From the NCBI GenBank assembly GCA_012719545.1, contig JAAYAD010000062.1:1-49366 (forward strand): DNA of 49,366 nt. Reading direction: 5' to 3'. Under the pieces are notes generated by a model that had not been told where the DNA came from, did not search any database, and saw only the letters and a program-made list of their open reading frames with translations. This document shows positions 1 to 8,444 of the stretch, in pieces (position 1 is the first letter of the stretch; each line of letters begins with the position of its first letter). The translations under genes and the position numbers were made by a program. The DNA comes from Clostridiaceae bacterium. Its GTDB lineage: Bacteria > Bacillota > Clostridia > DSM-8532.

Positions 1-135
1 GTATTATTTTGTCAATCCTGTTTCAATTATTAATTAATCTATTATTAATTTCATTATTTTAAAAAACATCCAAATTTGCAGTAATACAGCAAGCTCAGAA
101 TCAATTCATGGCATAGTTACCTTTTATTTCTCTGG

Positions 136-881
136 TTAATTTATAAAAAAAATAAGTTCATCAGTTTCTCCATAGTTATCATCTTTCGAAATAGTTACTA
201 CAGGGCCTTCAATAAACTTCATTTCATTTCCATCATTGATAAAAAGAAATCTTTTATGTAAAACCATATTTTCATACCTGACCATATTCATGGGATCATA
301 ACCACAAACAATGAAATTACCTTTTATTTTTTTAGCATTCTCATTATGAATAACAGAATCAATGATCTTCTTTATATCAACAACATATTTATTAAACAAT
401 TGATCAAATTCATTATCGTTAAAATCAGTAACTATCTCTTTCTCACATATATCTTCATACTCATCATTGAAAATGTGGTCAAATAAATATGTTTCACTTT
501 CCCCTACTTTATCAACAATATCCTTTCCAAGTTGATCGCCTGCCAAGCATGTCAATGCACTTTAATCCATCCAAATCATTAAAGAATCGTTTTTCTTTAA
601 AAGTATTTTGGTGAGCATGGAACATTTCATGAACAATAGATGCTGTAAGGACATCTAAATTTTTTATATCATCAGAAGTTACTCTCCATATGGCTATGTA
701 CTTTCCATCGTACTCTATACTGGTATTCCCTAAAATCGATTATCTACAGGAATGACCTTTTCCCTAAAGTAAACATTTTCACTGTCATATAGGGCAATTC
801 ATATCTTGAAAAACCATTCCATAGTTCGTTAAAATTCAGACAATTCAACCTCTTGTCAATCTCTTTAACTAGCTCATACAT
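136..881 (-). pseudogene. Frameshifted HExxH putative metallopeptidase gene
   Basis: The reading begins at ATG 881, behind a good ribosome binding site (GGAGG at 889-893). It reads about 29 codons, then needs a one-base insertion near 795, another near 735-740 and a third near 555-560 to stay open to the stop at 136. The middle frame encodes VHEMFHAHQ; the HEMFH codons lie at 617-631. This is a HExxH zinc-binding signature of the kind found in peptidases. The last 139 codons alone start with TTG and have no credible ribosome binding site, so they are the tail of this gene and not a separate gene. Three single-base losses within about 330 bases suggest genuine decay; sequencing error is the alternative. 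The peptidase family is not recognised and the substrate is unknown. Confidence 0.7.
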
Positions 882-1039
882 CCTATTACCTCCAGACCGT
901 CAACCCATATAACACCATCCATGGCACATTAAACTGGATTAAAGTAAGATGAGGTATTGTTTTACTGGCAGAACATACTTGACATTTTCCTGTCCCCTAA
1001 AGAATAATGCGAACGCTCAATGGGAAGTGTTGATTTGCT

Positions 1040-1846
1040 TTACTCTAAAGATGATGTTTTTGTGAGCAGATAATCATTCAACGTATTATCAATTTCAACT
1101 ATCTTATAAGAAGCTGCATCGCCATAATAACCAATATAGAACTTTCCATCTTCACTTTCAGCATAGTTCAATCTATAGACAAGGTTTGGATAGCTTTCAG
1201 ATGAAAATTCCAGAAGATAATTTTTATAGCCGCTCTCTCCATAAAGCATTGACTTTGATATTTCATCCTGCTTTTCGGCTGAAACTGCCTTCCCATTTTC
1301 TATAGCAGCTACTATTTGTTCAATATTTTTCAAATCCTCGGTATCAAAAACTTGTATTGCTGTACCAGACTGTTCAGTTGTTGGCGAAGTTAGATAACTA
1401 ATATTAAGATGATCTGGTTTAAAGTCAGCAATTGTATCCATTTTAACTTTGGAAGACCTATATATGCCTCCATATGGGTCATCGGTGGAAAGCATAGAGT
1501 TGTTATCAAGATAAATCCAATCGCTCTGTGAAAGACCTTTTATTTTATACACATCAGCCTTCCGATATGTTCCTGCTTTTTCACAGATTTCAGCAATTCC
1601 TTCATATAAGGTATTATATCCATTAAGATTAAGACCAATATTCTCCTGAAGAACATAGTTTATTCCATCATAGTTCACTGAATTTTTTTGGTTCATTTTG
1701 CTTCCGTAAATTGAACAGCTTACTGCCACAATTGACATAGCGACAATTAATAGGGCTGCAAATAAAATTCTTATGCCTTTTCTTATTCCATTTTGATAGA
1801 AGGTAAAAAATATGGTTTTGGACATTTGCTTTATTTTATTTCCCAT
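1040..1846 (-). CDS. Putative membrane-anchored lipoprotein of unknown function
   Basis: The protein has 268 residues. A basic N-terminus is followed by a hydrophobic segment at about residues 27-43 that ends in VAVSC, with a possible lipobox cysteine at residue 44, so it is probably exported and lipid-anchored. The rest is a soluble domain rich in Tyr, Ser and acidic residues, with no motif I recognise. The start ATG follows TTAGGAGTG, a good ribosome binding site. The gene stands alone on the minus strand; about 150 bases of non-coding DNA separate its 3' end from the peptidase pseudogene. The long N-terminal extension before the hydrophobic segment is unusual for a lipoprotein signal peptide, so a single-pass membrane protein is the alternative. 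Confidence 0.75.
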   Translation of the reverse strand: MGNKIKQMSKTIFFTFYQNGIRKGIRILFAALLIVAMSIVAVSCSIYGSKMNQKNSVNYDGINYVLQENIGLNLNGYNTLYEGIAEICEKAGTYRKADVYKIKGLSQSDWIYLDNNSMLSTDDPYGGIYRSSKVKMDTIADFKPDHLNISYLTSPTTEQSGTAIQVFDTEDLKNIEQIVAAIENGKAVSAEKQDEISKSMLYGESGYKNYLLEFSSESYPNLVYRLNYAESEDGKFYIGYYGDAASYKIVEIDNTLNDYLLTKTSSLE

Positions 1847-1991
1847 TTATAACACTCCTAACCCAAAGGAATTTTTATGCAATTATATAATATTATACAT
1901 ATTCAGACCTTTGTAGTAAATAACAATTTTTCCAAATATATTCGATAATAAGAGGACCCTGAACCAAAGATAGCTCGTAAGGCAATCTTTG

Positions 1992-2053
1992 TTTTGGTGC
2001 ACCTTTTTTCGATTATGAAAAACCGAAAGAGGTATATTTTTTGTGCACCAAAA
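1992..2053. repeat. Inverted repeat with 11-bp perfect arms
   Basis: TTTTGGTGCAC at 1992-2002 is repeated exactly in reverse complement at 2043-2053. The 40-base loop contains a smaller hairpin (TTTTTC and GAAAAA around GATTAT). No gene abuts it. It could be a structured RNA element, a remnant of a small mobile element, or an operator. Nothing in the sequence decides between these. Confidence 0.5.
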
Positions 2054-2302
2054 TGGAAGAAATAGGACAACTCCGCCCATTTGGGTATCTCAGAATTTTT
2101 TAACAAGCTATAAAATAATAGAAAGAATAACTCGCAGAACAACCCTTAACCGGATGTTATTGAAATTGGCCCGGGAAAGGCTCATACAATAGGCGTATTG
2201 ATAAAAAAATGCCTACTCCCCAAAAAAATGGTCATTACCTGACCTGTTAACTTATTTTTTTAATTTAGCAACCATGCATATGTTCTCACATTAAAAAAGT
2301 AG

Positions 2303-2362
2303 GGGTCTTCTGGCTGTCATCTCAGGCAAAATGCCTGATAAATCTATTAAGTCAGAAAACCC
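2303..2362 (-). terminator. Composite hairpin, likely terminator of the alcohol dehydrogenase gene
   Basis: An outer stem (2303-2315 with 2350-2362; 12 of 13 positions pair, one as G-U) encloses an inner perfect 6-bp stem (TCAGGC 2322-2327, GCCTGA 2333-2338). On the minus strand the stem is followed by CTACTTTTTT, as expected for an intrinsic terminator about 100 bases past the dehydrogenase stop. The plus-strand side also runs into T-rich DNA, so it may act in both directions. Confidence 0.6.
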
Positions 2363-2464
2363 TTTATTTATAATTTTTTGCATTTCTTCTATTTTTTAAT
2401 TTTAACTTTAGGGTAAAATTTTATATACCAGTATTTAGAGAACTATCCCCTTGTTTACGCTACA

Positions 2465-3568
2465 TCAGTTGTCTTTAAGAAGGCTATTTTTATATATACG
2501 TACTATATCATCAAATGCTACTTCTTCCGGATGATTTTTTAACTTAGCTTTATTGGAAATAAAGCTTCTTGAATATTCGTTAATTTCTTCTTCTGTGATG
2601 TAAAGCCTGACATCAATTAAGCTATTAAAAATAGTCTCCAATTCTCCCAAGTCACTAACTCCTAATAAGTTTAACATTCTGTTTATCTTGGTCTTATCTT
2701 TGAAGCTTTTTAAGTACTCAATCGTTAAAACGCCATTGGCAAGTCCATGAGGAAGTCCTTTAAAATAAGTCAGCGGATAGCCCATTCCATGAGGCAGCGA
2801 AGTTCCGTTTTGCGCAATTTGTATTCCTCCCATTACTGAAGCCATCATGACATTTTCTCTGAATTCTCTGCTTAAATCTTTGATAATCAATTTTTCAAAA
2901 CAGTACTTAAATAACTCAAAGCCTTTTTCTCCATAAATATCCGACATGTAGGAACTGTTAGTGTTTAAATATCCTTCAACTAAATGGGTAAAAGCATCGA
3001 TGGCTGTGTTGACAGTAATATCATAAGGCAAATCAAAAGTATATTTAACATCGATAAAAGCAACCTTGGGGAATATTATCTGCCCTAGATTTTTCTTTGT
3101 CTTTTCCTGATTGGAAGTAACAATGCTGTATGGAGTAACTTCTGAACCTGTCCCTGCAGTTGTGGGCACAGCAACAACCGGAATGCTGTCCAGTTTTCCC
3201 GAACTAAATATATTTTCCTTATTGATTTCAGGGTTCTTTATAAAAACGGCTATTGCTTTAGCAGCATCCATAGGCGAACCGCCGCCGATGCCTATGACAA
3301 AATCTACATTATTAACCTTTCCTATATGGCTTCCTTTTTCTACGGTTTCTAATGATGGATTTTCCTCCACCTCATCAAAGAGAACATAATCAACATTTAC
3401 TTCAGAAAGTGCCTTCTTAACATCATCGTATGACCCATTCTTTTTTGCCGAGCTTCTCCCTGTAACAATCAGAGCTTTTCTTCCAATGGAACTGATCAAT
3501 TCCTTATTCTTTAAAATTACATCTTCACCAAAATAAATGTCAGTAGGCATTGAACACTTAAATTCCAT
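2465..3568 (-). CDS. Iron-containing alcohol dehydrogenase
   Basis: A 367-residue member of the type III (iron-dependent) alcohol dehydrogenase family, which catalyses NAD(P)H-dependent aldehyde/alcohol interconversion in the cytoplasm. The nucleotide-binding signature GGGSPMDAAKA is at about 95-105. The conserved metal ligands are visible as D191, H195, H260 and H274 (DAFTHLVEGY; HGMGYPLTYFKGLPHG). The length is slightly below the 380-390 usual for the family. The start ATG follows AAAGGAGAAG. It is a single-gene unit with a strong hairpin downstream. The motifs do not fix the substrate: butanol, 1,3-propanediol and lactaldehyde enzymes share them. Confidence 0.92.
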   Translation of the reverse strand: MEFKCSMPTDIYFGEDVILKNKELISSIGRKALIVTGRSSAKKNGSYDDVKKALSEVNVDYVLFDEVEENPSLETVEKGSHIGKVNNVDFVIGIGGGSPMDAAKAIAVFIKNPEINKENIFSSGKLDSIPVVAVPTTAGTGSEVTPYSIVTSNQEKTKKNLGQIIFPKVAFIDVKYTFDLPYDITVNTAIDAFTHLVEGYLNTNSSYMSDIYGEKGFELFKYCFEKLIIKDLSREFRENVMMASVMGGIQIAQNGTSLPHGMGYPLTYFKGLPHGLANGVLTIEYLKSFKDKTKINRMLNLLGVSDLGELETIFNSLIDVRLYITEEEINEYSRSFISNKAKLKNHPEEVAFDDIVRIYKNSLLKDN

Positions 3569-3716
3569 AAAACTTCTCCTTTAATGATACATATAACGGT
3601 CAGTCTTTTTATAAATCATTATAAATCATCGGCATCAACTTATATCTTTCCATGCTCATATTGATGTAATCATGTTTATAGATTTATTTTACAGCATTTG
3701 TCCGCCGAAACAAAGC

Positions 3717-3749
3717 AAAATGGCATTACGTTTTGCGCAATGCCATTTT
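3717..3749 (-). terminator. Hairpin terminator after the first BlaR1 gene
   Basis: AAAATGGCATT (3717-3727) pairs perfectly with AATGCCATTTT (3739-3749) around an 11-base loop, just past the 3' end of the minus-strand BlaR1 gene. Its A/T-rich ends give a short T run on either strand, so it may serve as a bidirectional terminator. Confidence 0.6.
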
Positions 3750-3850
3750 TATGTGTGGCAATGATTATTGTAGTTCTCTTCCCCTTTCTCCATCTTGGGA
3801 TATTAAATTTAATTTTTCTTGTTTTTTCTATAATCCTATCTCTATATACT

Positions 3851-5776
3851 CTACATAGTATCATAACTGATATCATAAGACGGCTTTACTGTATAGAAGT
3901 GATCATTTTCTTTCTCAATTTTAATGCGCTTGCTAATAATAATATCTCCCTTCTTATTAAGAACAGATATTGTAACTATATTCTCTCTCACCGTTTCGTC
4001 CATTTCAATGGGTAACCAGTATACCGGCTCTGCTGAAGCCAATGTTGTAAAACTTACTGATTTGCCATGGTCTGTAATTTCACGTGTGGTTACATTCTTT
4101 GTTATAAGAGAACCGCTCTCTGTCGAATACTTTACACTATAGGCTGAATCATAATATTCTGCATTCAGTGCTATCAAAATCCGCATCCCCGGCACTGCCG
4201 AAATAGCCAAACTGTATTTCTCGGGGAATATAAAAATCTCGAAATATATATCCAGCAAGAATTCTTGGAAATCTTTTCTTGTACTCGAATACTCCCACAG
4301 ATCTTTGTCAAAGAACTGCTGCAGTTGTGTCCTCTCAAACTGAACCACAGTATCGGACGGTAAGATTTTAAATCTGACAATATCAACATTTTCAATGAGT
4401 GAAAAAAGAATGAGTGCATTATCAAGCAGTGTAGGCTCTACATTTTTTATTGCATCCTGATTTGACGCATCAATATCCTCAAGCCTGTAATTTATAGTAA
4501 TTCCATATGGTTTGCTGTCTGTATCAAGCTCAATACCTTCCTTAACCTTGCCATACGGAAGTTTGTCCAGCAAGTTGCCTACATTGCTGGCATCTCCAAT
4601 ATATCTGCTTCTGTGTTCCAGCAGGTTGTCAAGAGTATCGTAATTTATTACAGCAGAATTGATATTATCAAAATTATCATTTTGTCCGTTTGTTAAAAGT
4701 ATAAAAGCCATAACAACAAGTAATAAAGCAGCAAAAATTCCGAGCCATACTTTATTCTTTTTAAACTTCATTATTCCTTTAATCCTGCCCTTTAAATTGT
4801 TTTCTCCGAATGCAAGAACTAACCCATACATTGAGTTTTGCTTTACCGCAATGTTTAGCAGAGAATTTGCATATTCAGTTCGTATATCATTTTCATATGC
4901 TGTTAAGACTCTGGCATCACAGGACATCTCCATATCCTTCTGATATATTAAAAAGCAGAGCCAGATTAACGGATTGAACCAATGAATGCATAATGAAAGA
5001 ACGGCCAAAAGCTTTGTAATATTGTCATAGCGCTTTATATGAACCAGTTCATGAGTAATTACGTATTGAAGCTCTTTCTTGTAACAATCATCAGCTAGAA
5101 AAGCAGGGATTATTATCCGTACATTAGCAATTCCGGATACAACAGGAGTATCTATCCCGTCTGTGATATAAATATTTACTTTCCGTTTTAATTTGAGCTT
5201 GTTTAAAGACTCAGCAAGTAATCCATTATCACTAAAAAGAACGGCTGTTTTAAATCTTCCTATGATTTTTAAATATGCATATATGCAAAAAGCCAGTAAA
5301 ATCAGGAAAACTGATATCCATATACAGGACATGATAAAAACAGGTTCTGTTTTCCCGGAAAAACTGACTTTATCTTTTAACGTCTTTGCTTCATGGTTAC
5401 TAATTAAGACATTATCATTATTTTCAATATTCTTTTTATCCGCTCTATCCTGTTGATTATTGATGTTGCCCGTATTATCTCTGACTTTATTCTCAACAGG
5501 AACCACTTCTTGAGAGGTGCTTCTTTCCAATAGTTTGGCGTTTTCTATTGCACTGTCAATTGCATTAACCGGAGACTTCATGATATTAAAAAGGCTGAAG
5601 TCGGATTGTATTGAAAATGGAATTAAAAGTCTTATTAATACAATAGCCCATAAAGCATAACTAAAAGTTCTAGGCAACTTCCTTCCTATTAGCTGCCTAA
5701 GCAATATTACTATAATAGCAACTATTGAAGCCGTAATACTCATTTTAACTACTGTTAAAAATATTTTATCCAACAT
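3851..5776 (-). CDS. BlaR1-like M56 metallopeptidase signal transducer (copy 1)
   Basis: A 641-residue integral membrane peptidase. The N-terminal half has hydrophobic segments at the start, around residues 35-55 and before the catalytic region. The zinc signature HELVH, followed by HWFNPLIW and the EMSCDARVL motif, is typical of BlaR1/MecR1 M56 peptidases. A membrane segment near 345-362 leads to an extracellular part resembling DUF4825 (residues about 370-470) and an unfamiliar C-terminal segment. There is no penicillin-binding SxxK/KTG sensor domain, so the signal is not shown to be a beta-lactam. The family relays an outside signal by inactivating the partner BlaI repressor. Its start lies directly after the BlaI stop, and the two are surely co-transcribed. 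Confidence 0.9.
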   Translation of the reverse strand: MLDKIFLTVVKMSITASIVAIIVILLRQLIGRKLPRTFSYALWAIVLIRLLIPFSIQSDFSLFNIMKSPVNAIDSAIENAKLLERSTSQEVVPVENKVRDNTGNINNQQDRADKKNIENNDNVLISNHEAKTLKDKVSFSGKTEPVFIMSCIWISVFLILLAFCIYAYLKIIGRFKTAVLFSDNGLLAESLNKLKLKRKVNIYITDGIDTPVVSGIANVRIIIPAFLADDCYKKELQYVITHELVHIKRYDNITKLLAVLSLCIHWFNPLIWLCFLIYQKDMEMSCDARVLTAYENDIRTEYANSLLNIAVKQNSMYGLVLAFGENNLKGRIKGIMKFKKNKVWLGIFAALLLVVMAFILLTNGQNDNFDNINSAVINYDTLDNLLEHRSRYIGDASNVGNLLDKLPYGKVKEGIELDTDSKPYGITINYRLEDIDASNQDAIKNVEPTLLDNALILFSLIENVDIVRFKILPSDTVVQFERTQLQQFFDKDLWEYSSTRKDFQEFLLDIYFEIFIFPEKYSLAISAVPGMRILIALNAEYYDSAYSVKYSTESGSLITKNVTTREITDHGKSVSFTTLASAEPVYWLPIEMDETVRENIVTISVLNKKGDIIISKRIKIEKENDHFYTVKPSYDISYDTM

Positions 5777-5777
5777 A

Positions 5778-6143
5778 TTATTTCTCGGCCTCGCATTCTT
5801 CTATTATTTTTTTCAGTTCACTAATCTCATCATCAGTAAGCCTTTCTCTTTTAAGAAATGTACTGAAAAAAAGCTTCAAAGAACCGCCGTAGAATTTGTT
5901 GATGTGTTCTTCACTCTCTGCCCGCAGTACTTTTTCACGTTCAACCAGTGCATAGACCATGGTGTCTTTATTTTCAATAATTCCCCTGTCACAGAGCCGT
6001 TTTATGACAGTATATGTTGTAGATTTCTTCCATCCCAGCTTTTCACGTGCAAGTTCAACCAGTTTGGAGCTTTTTATCGGCGAATGATTCCACACAATAT
6101 CCATAAACTTGTATTCAGCATCATAGACTTTTATCTCATCCAT
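5778..6143 (-). CDS. BlaI/MecI family repressor (copy 1)
   Basis: A 121-residue winged-helix repressor. The N-terminal half carries the family pattern, WNHSPIKSSKLVELA followed by KKSTTYTVIKRLCDRGII, which includes the recognition helix. The C-terminal half is the dimerisation domain, ending in an acidic helix. It represses its own operon; proteolysis triggered by the M56 partner is the family mechanism. The start follows AAGGGGTGAG. Two 16-bp palindromes of the form GTCTA-N6-TAGAC overlap its promoter. Copy 2 of this system lies at 41.5-44.1 kb with nearly the same half-sites. Confidence 0.93.
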   Translation of the reverse strand: MDEIKVYDAEYKFMDIVWNHSPIKSSKLVELAREKLGWKKSTTYTVIKRLCDRGIIENKDTMVYALVEREKVLRAESEEHINKFYGGSLKLFFSTFLKRERLTDDEISELKKIIEECEAEK

Positions 6144-6160
6144 TATTATCTCACCCCTTA

Positions 6161-6217
6161 GTCTAATATATTAGACCACTCCACAGAAAGTCTAACACAT
6201 TAGACCAACGTTGTCAA
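6161..6217 (-). promoter_or_regulatory. Promoter and twin BlaI operators of copy 1
   Basis: On the minus strand, TTGACA (6212-6217) and TAGACT (6189-6194) are separated by 17 bases, a good sigma-A promoter. Operator 1, GTCTAACACATTAGAC, is at 6190-6205 and covers the spacer and the -10. Operator 2, GTCTAATATATTAGAC, is at 6161-6176 and lies at about +12 to +27. Both are GTCTA-N6-TAGAC palindromes, placed to block transcription when BlaI is bound. Confidence 0.85.
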
Positions 6218-6298
6218 TGTTCAATTAACGAATCTTTTTATGTCTGTAAAGTTAAATACTTGTATGTTTCTTGCCATACTAACAAGGTAAAAAAACAA

Positions 6299-6339
6299 GG
6301 TTTCCAGATTTTAAATCTTTGCCTTAAAGTCTGGAAACC
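6299..6339 (-). terminator. Terminator after the YbaK-like gene
   Basis: GGTTTCCAGA (6299-6308) pairs perfectly with TCTGGAAACC (6330-6339). On the minus strand the stem is followed by TTGTTTTTTT, a good U-tract, about 60 bases past the editing-protein stop. The plus strand reads CCTTTATTT, so it may work in both directions. Confidence 0.8.
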
Positions 6340-6398
6340 CTTTATTTGAGTCTTTTGATTATATTTGTGGGCAGTAATAAGTTTGTCACAAAGTGAGT

Positions 6399-6875
6399 TT
6401 ACTTTTCATTCCACTCTTTGCATACATCAATCCACGCAAGATATGACGAATACTTTTCAAGCTCCAGTATTGTCAGTTCGATAGCACTGTTGCTGCTTCC
6501 ACAGGCAGGGAAAACGGTATTAAACCTTTTAAGAGAAATATCCAGATAGACCTCAACACCTTCGTTCACAGCAAAGGGACAGATACCGCCTACTGCATGT
6601 CCAATCAGTGAAACTGTTTCATCCGGTTTAAGCATTTTAGCCTTTGTACCAAATTGCGCTTTAAATTTTTGGTTATCAACCTTCGCATCACCAGCTGCAA
6701 CAATTAATACAGGTTTACTCCCGACAATGAAGGAAAGCGACTTTGCTATACGGCAAGGTTCGCACTTTAACGCATCTGCCGCAAGTTCAACAGTAGCACT
6801 TGAAACATCAAACTCTTTTATTCTATTATCCAGCCCATACTGAGCAAAAAAGTCTTTAACTTTTTCAATAGACAT
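6399..6875 (-). CDS. YbaK/EbsC-type aminoacyl-tRNA editing protein
   Basis: A 158-residue cytoplasmic protein of the YbaK/EbsC family, whose members hydrolyse mischarged aminoacyl-tRNA (Cys-tRNA-Pro for YbaK). Family features are the early AKSLSFIVGSKPVLIVAAGD strand pair, which includes the conserved lysine, the VDNQKFKAQFG helix and the GHAVGGICPFAV loop near residues 92-104. The start follows TAGGAGGAC. It lies about 80 bases downstream of a second, different tRNA-editing domain protein on the same strand, and the two may be co-transcribed. The exact amino-acid specificity cannot be read from the sequence. Confidence 0.9.
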   Translation of the reverse strand: MSIEKVKDFFAQYGLDNRIKEFDVSSATVELAADALKCEPCRIAKSLSFIVGSKPVLIVAAGDAKVDNQKFKAQFGTKAKMLKPDETVSLIGHAVGGICPFAVNEGVEVYLDISLKRFNTVFPACGSSNSAIELTILELEKYSSYLAWIDVCKEWNEK

Positions 6876-6952
6876 TTTTAGTCCTCCTATTCAGGTTTTC
6901 AAAGAGCATTTTTCCCTCTGAAACTGGTAATTTATAATGTTAAATTGTCACA

Positions 6953-7489
6953 TCACACTTCGATAATGATAGGTGAGTGTTTGGTATAGGGCAAGAATCT
7001 GTGAAGGATATGGTCGGTTTTTACTCTCATATAGCATGTGGTTGTTCCATCAGTGCATCCATACCATTCTTCACAAATAACATCTTTGTTAAAGACAACC
7101 TGAACAGCGTTGTCCTCATCGAGCAATGCGCTGAAAACAGTTGCAGCGCCGATTTTGGTCCCCATCATCTTTTCCAGCAAATCAGCCGGTGCGAAGGAAA
7201 CTCGGGATATCCCCAAAGCCCTGCTGAAGTCCTTTGTTTTAAAAGGCTTGTCCCCGGAAGTTATAAACAGATAAAATGAGGTTTGCTGCCGGTTGCAAAG
7301 AAACAGCGTCTTTGCTACCTTCACATTAAGCGCTTTATTAATCTGAATGCAATCTTCCATTGTAATTGCTTCTTCATTGTCTACACGTTCAAATGGGATA
7401 TTTAATTCCTGCAAAGCACGATATGTTTTTTCCTGCAAGATGGTCTTAAACTCTGACGGTGCTGTTGTATAAACATCACTTACAAACAT
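6953..7489 (-). CDS. ProX/PrdX-type prolyl-tRNA editing domain protein
   Basis: A protein of about 178 residues resembling the stand-alone ProX/PrdX deacylases, which hydrolyse Ala-tRNA-Pro and related mischarged tRNAs. It starts with a helix-rich segment (LQEKTYRALQELNIPFERVDNE). KALNVKVAKTLFLCNRQQ holds the conserved lysine, followed by DKPFKTKDFSRALG and the GTKIGAATVFSALLD motif typical of the family. I choose the ATG at 7489 because a GGAGATGAG ribosome binding site precedes it; an in-frame start at 7540 would overlap a hairpin and has no such site. It lies upstream of the YbaK-like gene. PrdX proteins are often linked to proline reductase genes, but none are seen here. Confidence 0.85.
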   Translation of the reverse strand: MFVSDVYTTAPSEFKTILQEKTYRALQELNIPFERVDNEEAITMEDCIQINKALNVKVAKTLFLCNRQQTSFYLFITSGDKPFKTKDFSRALGISRVSFAPADLLEKMMGTKIGAATVFSALLDEDNAVQVVFNKDVICEEWYGCTDGTTTCYMRVKTDHILHRFLPYTKHSPIIIEV

Positions 7490-7529
7490 TCTTCTCATCT
7501 CCATTGCAGTACATCTTAAATATAAAAAT

Positions 7530-7558
7530 AATGCAACCATGGCAGTATGGTTTGCATT
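7530..7558 (-). promoter_or_regulatory. Leader hairpin before the ProX-like gene, possible attenuator
   Basis: AATGCAACCAT (7530-7540) pairs with ATGGTTTGCATT (7547-7558) with one bulged base. On the minus strand the stem is followed by ATTTTTATATTT and lies about 40 bases ahead of the ATG at 7489. The stem plus U-rich tail resembles an intrinsic terminator within the leader. No T-box or other aptamer is evident upstream. Confidence 0.4.
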
Positions 7559-7924
7559 GGAAAAATTATCTTAAGTATTATAACACAAATACCTTTTTTA
7601 TAAATAATAATTATGACAGGTATTGGCTATTCCCGGTATCTATTAAAGCCGGATTAAGGGATTAAATGATTAAATCATCCTATCGTGCATAATGTTAAAA
7701 CCTTTTTCATATATTTCAGTTATTATCTTTTCTATGGGAAGCTCCAAAGATCATATAATTTTAAACTCAAAATGAACCAATCCGCTATTAGAGACGATAT
7801 ATTACAGGAATTGTTTTACCAGTATAAGGAATGAACTTATAATATTGCTAAAAACATATTGCATCATTCCATTGAACCGAAGAAATTGTAATATAGTTTT
7901 TACCGTGCTGAGAGGAGAATTGCA
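7559..7924. other. Divergent intergenic region, no gene seen
   Basis: About 365 bases separate the minus-strand editing gene from the plus-strand sigma factor gene. Apart from the attenuator-like hairpin at its left edge and the ribosome binding site at its right edge, I see no conserved element. No ECF-type AAC-N17-CGT promoter is evident here, unlike for the second sigma factor. Confidence 0.5.
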
Positions 7925-8443
7925 GTGTGCAACATCGAAATTGATAGCCTTGTGACGCAGTATGGCAAGGTCGTTTACAGATTCTGCCTTAGACTTGCCC
8001 AAAATAAGTATAATGCTGATGATCTGTATCAGGAAACTTTCCTGAAAGCAGTGGAAATGTACAATAAAATTGATAAAAACAACAATCCAAAAGGTTTTCT
8101 CATTGCCATTGCCGCAGGATTATGGAAAAACAATCGTAGGAAATATGAAAGACGGCAGCGTATAGCACCCGAGGAAGAACTTAACGAAGAATTGGCATAC
8201 AGTACCTTCTGCTCTTATTCTGCAACTCCCGAAGAAATTGTTATATTAAAGGAACGTTGCAAGGAAATACGGACAGCAGCAGATAAGCTCAATGACAGGC
8301 TTAGAATCCCCCTATACATGTATTACACTGCAGAAATGTCTGTCGAAGATATTGCAAAAGCTCTCAGAATTCCAAAGGGTACGGTAAAAAGCAGACTCCA
8401 CAAAGCTCGCACATATCTGAAGAATACCTTGGAGGGTTTTTAG
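7925..8443 (+). CDS. ECF-family RNA polymerase sigma factor (copy 1)
   Basis: A 172-residue ECF sigma factor with regions 2 and 4 only. Region 2 spans about residues 9-75 (YGKVVYRFCLRLAQNKYNADDLYQETFLKA). Region 4 is about 110-165, with the helix-turn-helix MSVEDIAKALRIPKGTVKSRLHKA. The start is GTG at 7925, behind GAGAGGAGAA; no nearby ATG fits. The stop is one base before the ATG of the following membrane protein, which is its likely anti-sigma partner. It would direct RNA polymerase to a small regulon in response to an envelope signal, but the regulon is unknown. Confidence 0.92.
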   Translation: MCNIEIDSLVTQYGKVVYRFCLRLAQNKYNADDLYQETFLKAVEMYNKIDKNNNPKGFLIAIAAGLWKNNRRKYERRQRIAPEEELNEELAYSTFCSYSATPEEIVILKERCKEIRTAADKLNDRLRIPLYMYYTAEMSVEDIAKALRIPKGTVKSRLHKARTYLKNTLEGF

Positions 8444-8444
8444 T

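Larger units (their letters stand above)
1847..2464. other. Long intergenic region with two hairpin elements
   Basis: These 618 bases lie between the lipoprotein gene and the alcohol dehydrogenase gene. The short open frames here have no ribosome binding site or recognisable protein, so I call no gene. The stretch holds an 11-bp perfect inverted repeat (1992-2002 and 2043-2053) and a larger composite hairpin (2303-2362), listed separately. The remainder is plain AT-rich DNA. Confidence 0.6.

Noticed and set aside
1883..2142. Open frames of 65-79 codons on the minus strand
   Set aside because: Overlapping frames in AT-rich DNA, no ribosome binding site, composition unlike a protein, and they run across the inverted repeat.
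3698..4015. 105-codon plus-strand frame over the BlaR1 3' end
   Set aside because: It begins inside the terminator hairpin and reads antisense to the conserved BlaR1 gene.
3851..5776. A beta-lactam sensing role for the BlaR1 proteins
   Set aside because: Neither copy has the penicillin-binding SxxK/KTG sensor domain of true BlaR1/MecR1, and no beta-lactamase gene is nearby.
7802..8002. 66-codon minus-strand frame upstream of sigma factor copy 1
   Set aside because: Antisense to the sigma factor start and ribosome binding site, with no recognisable protein.
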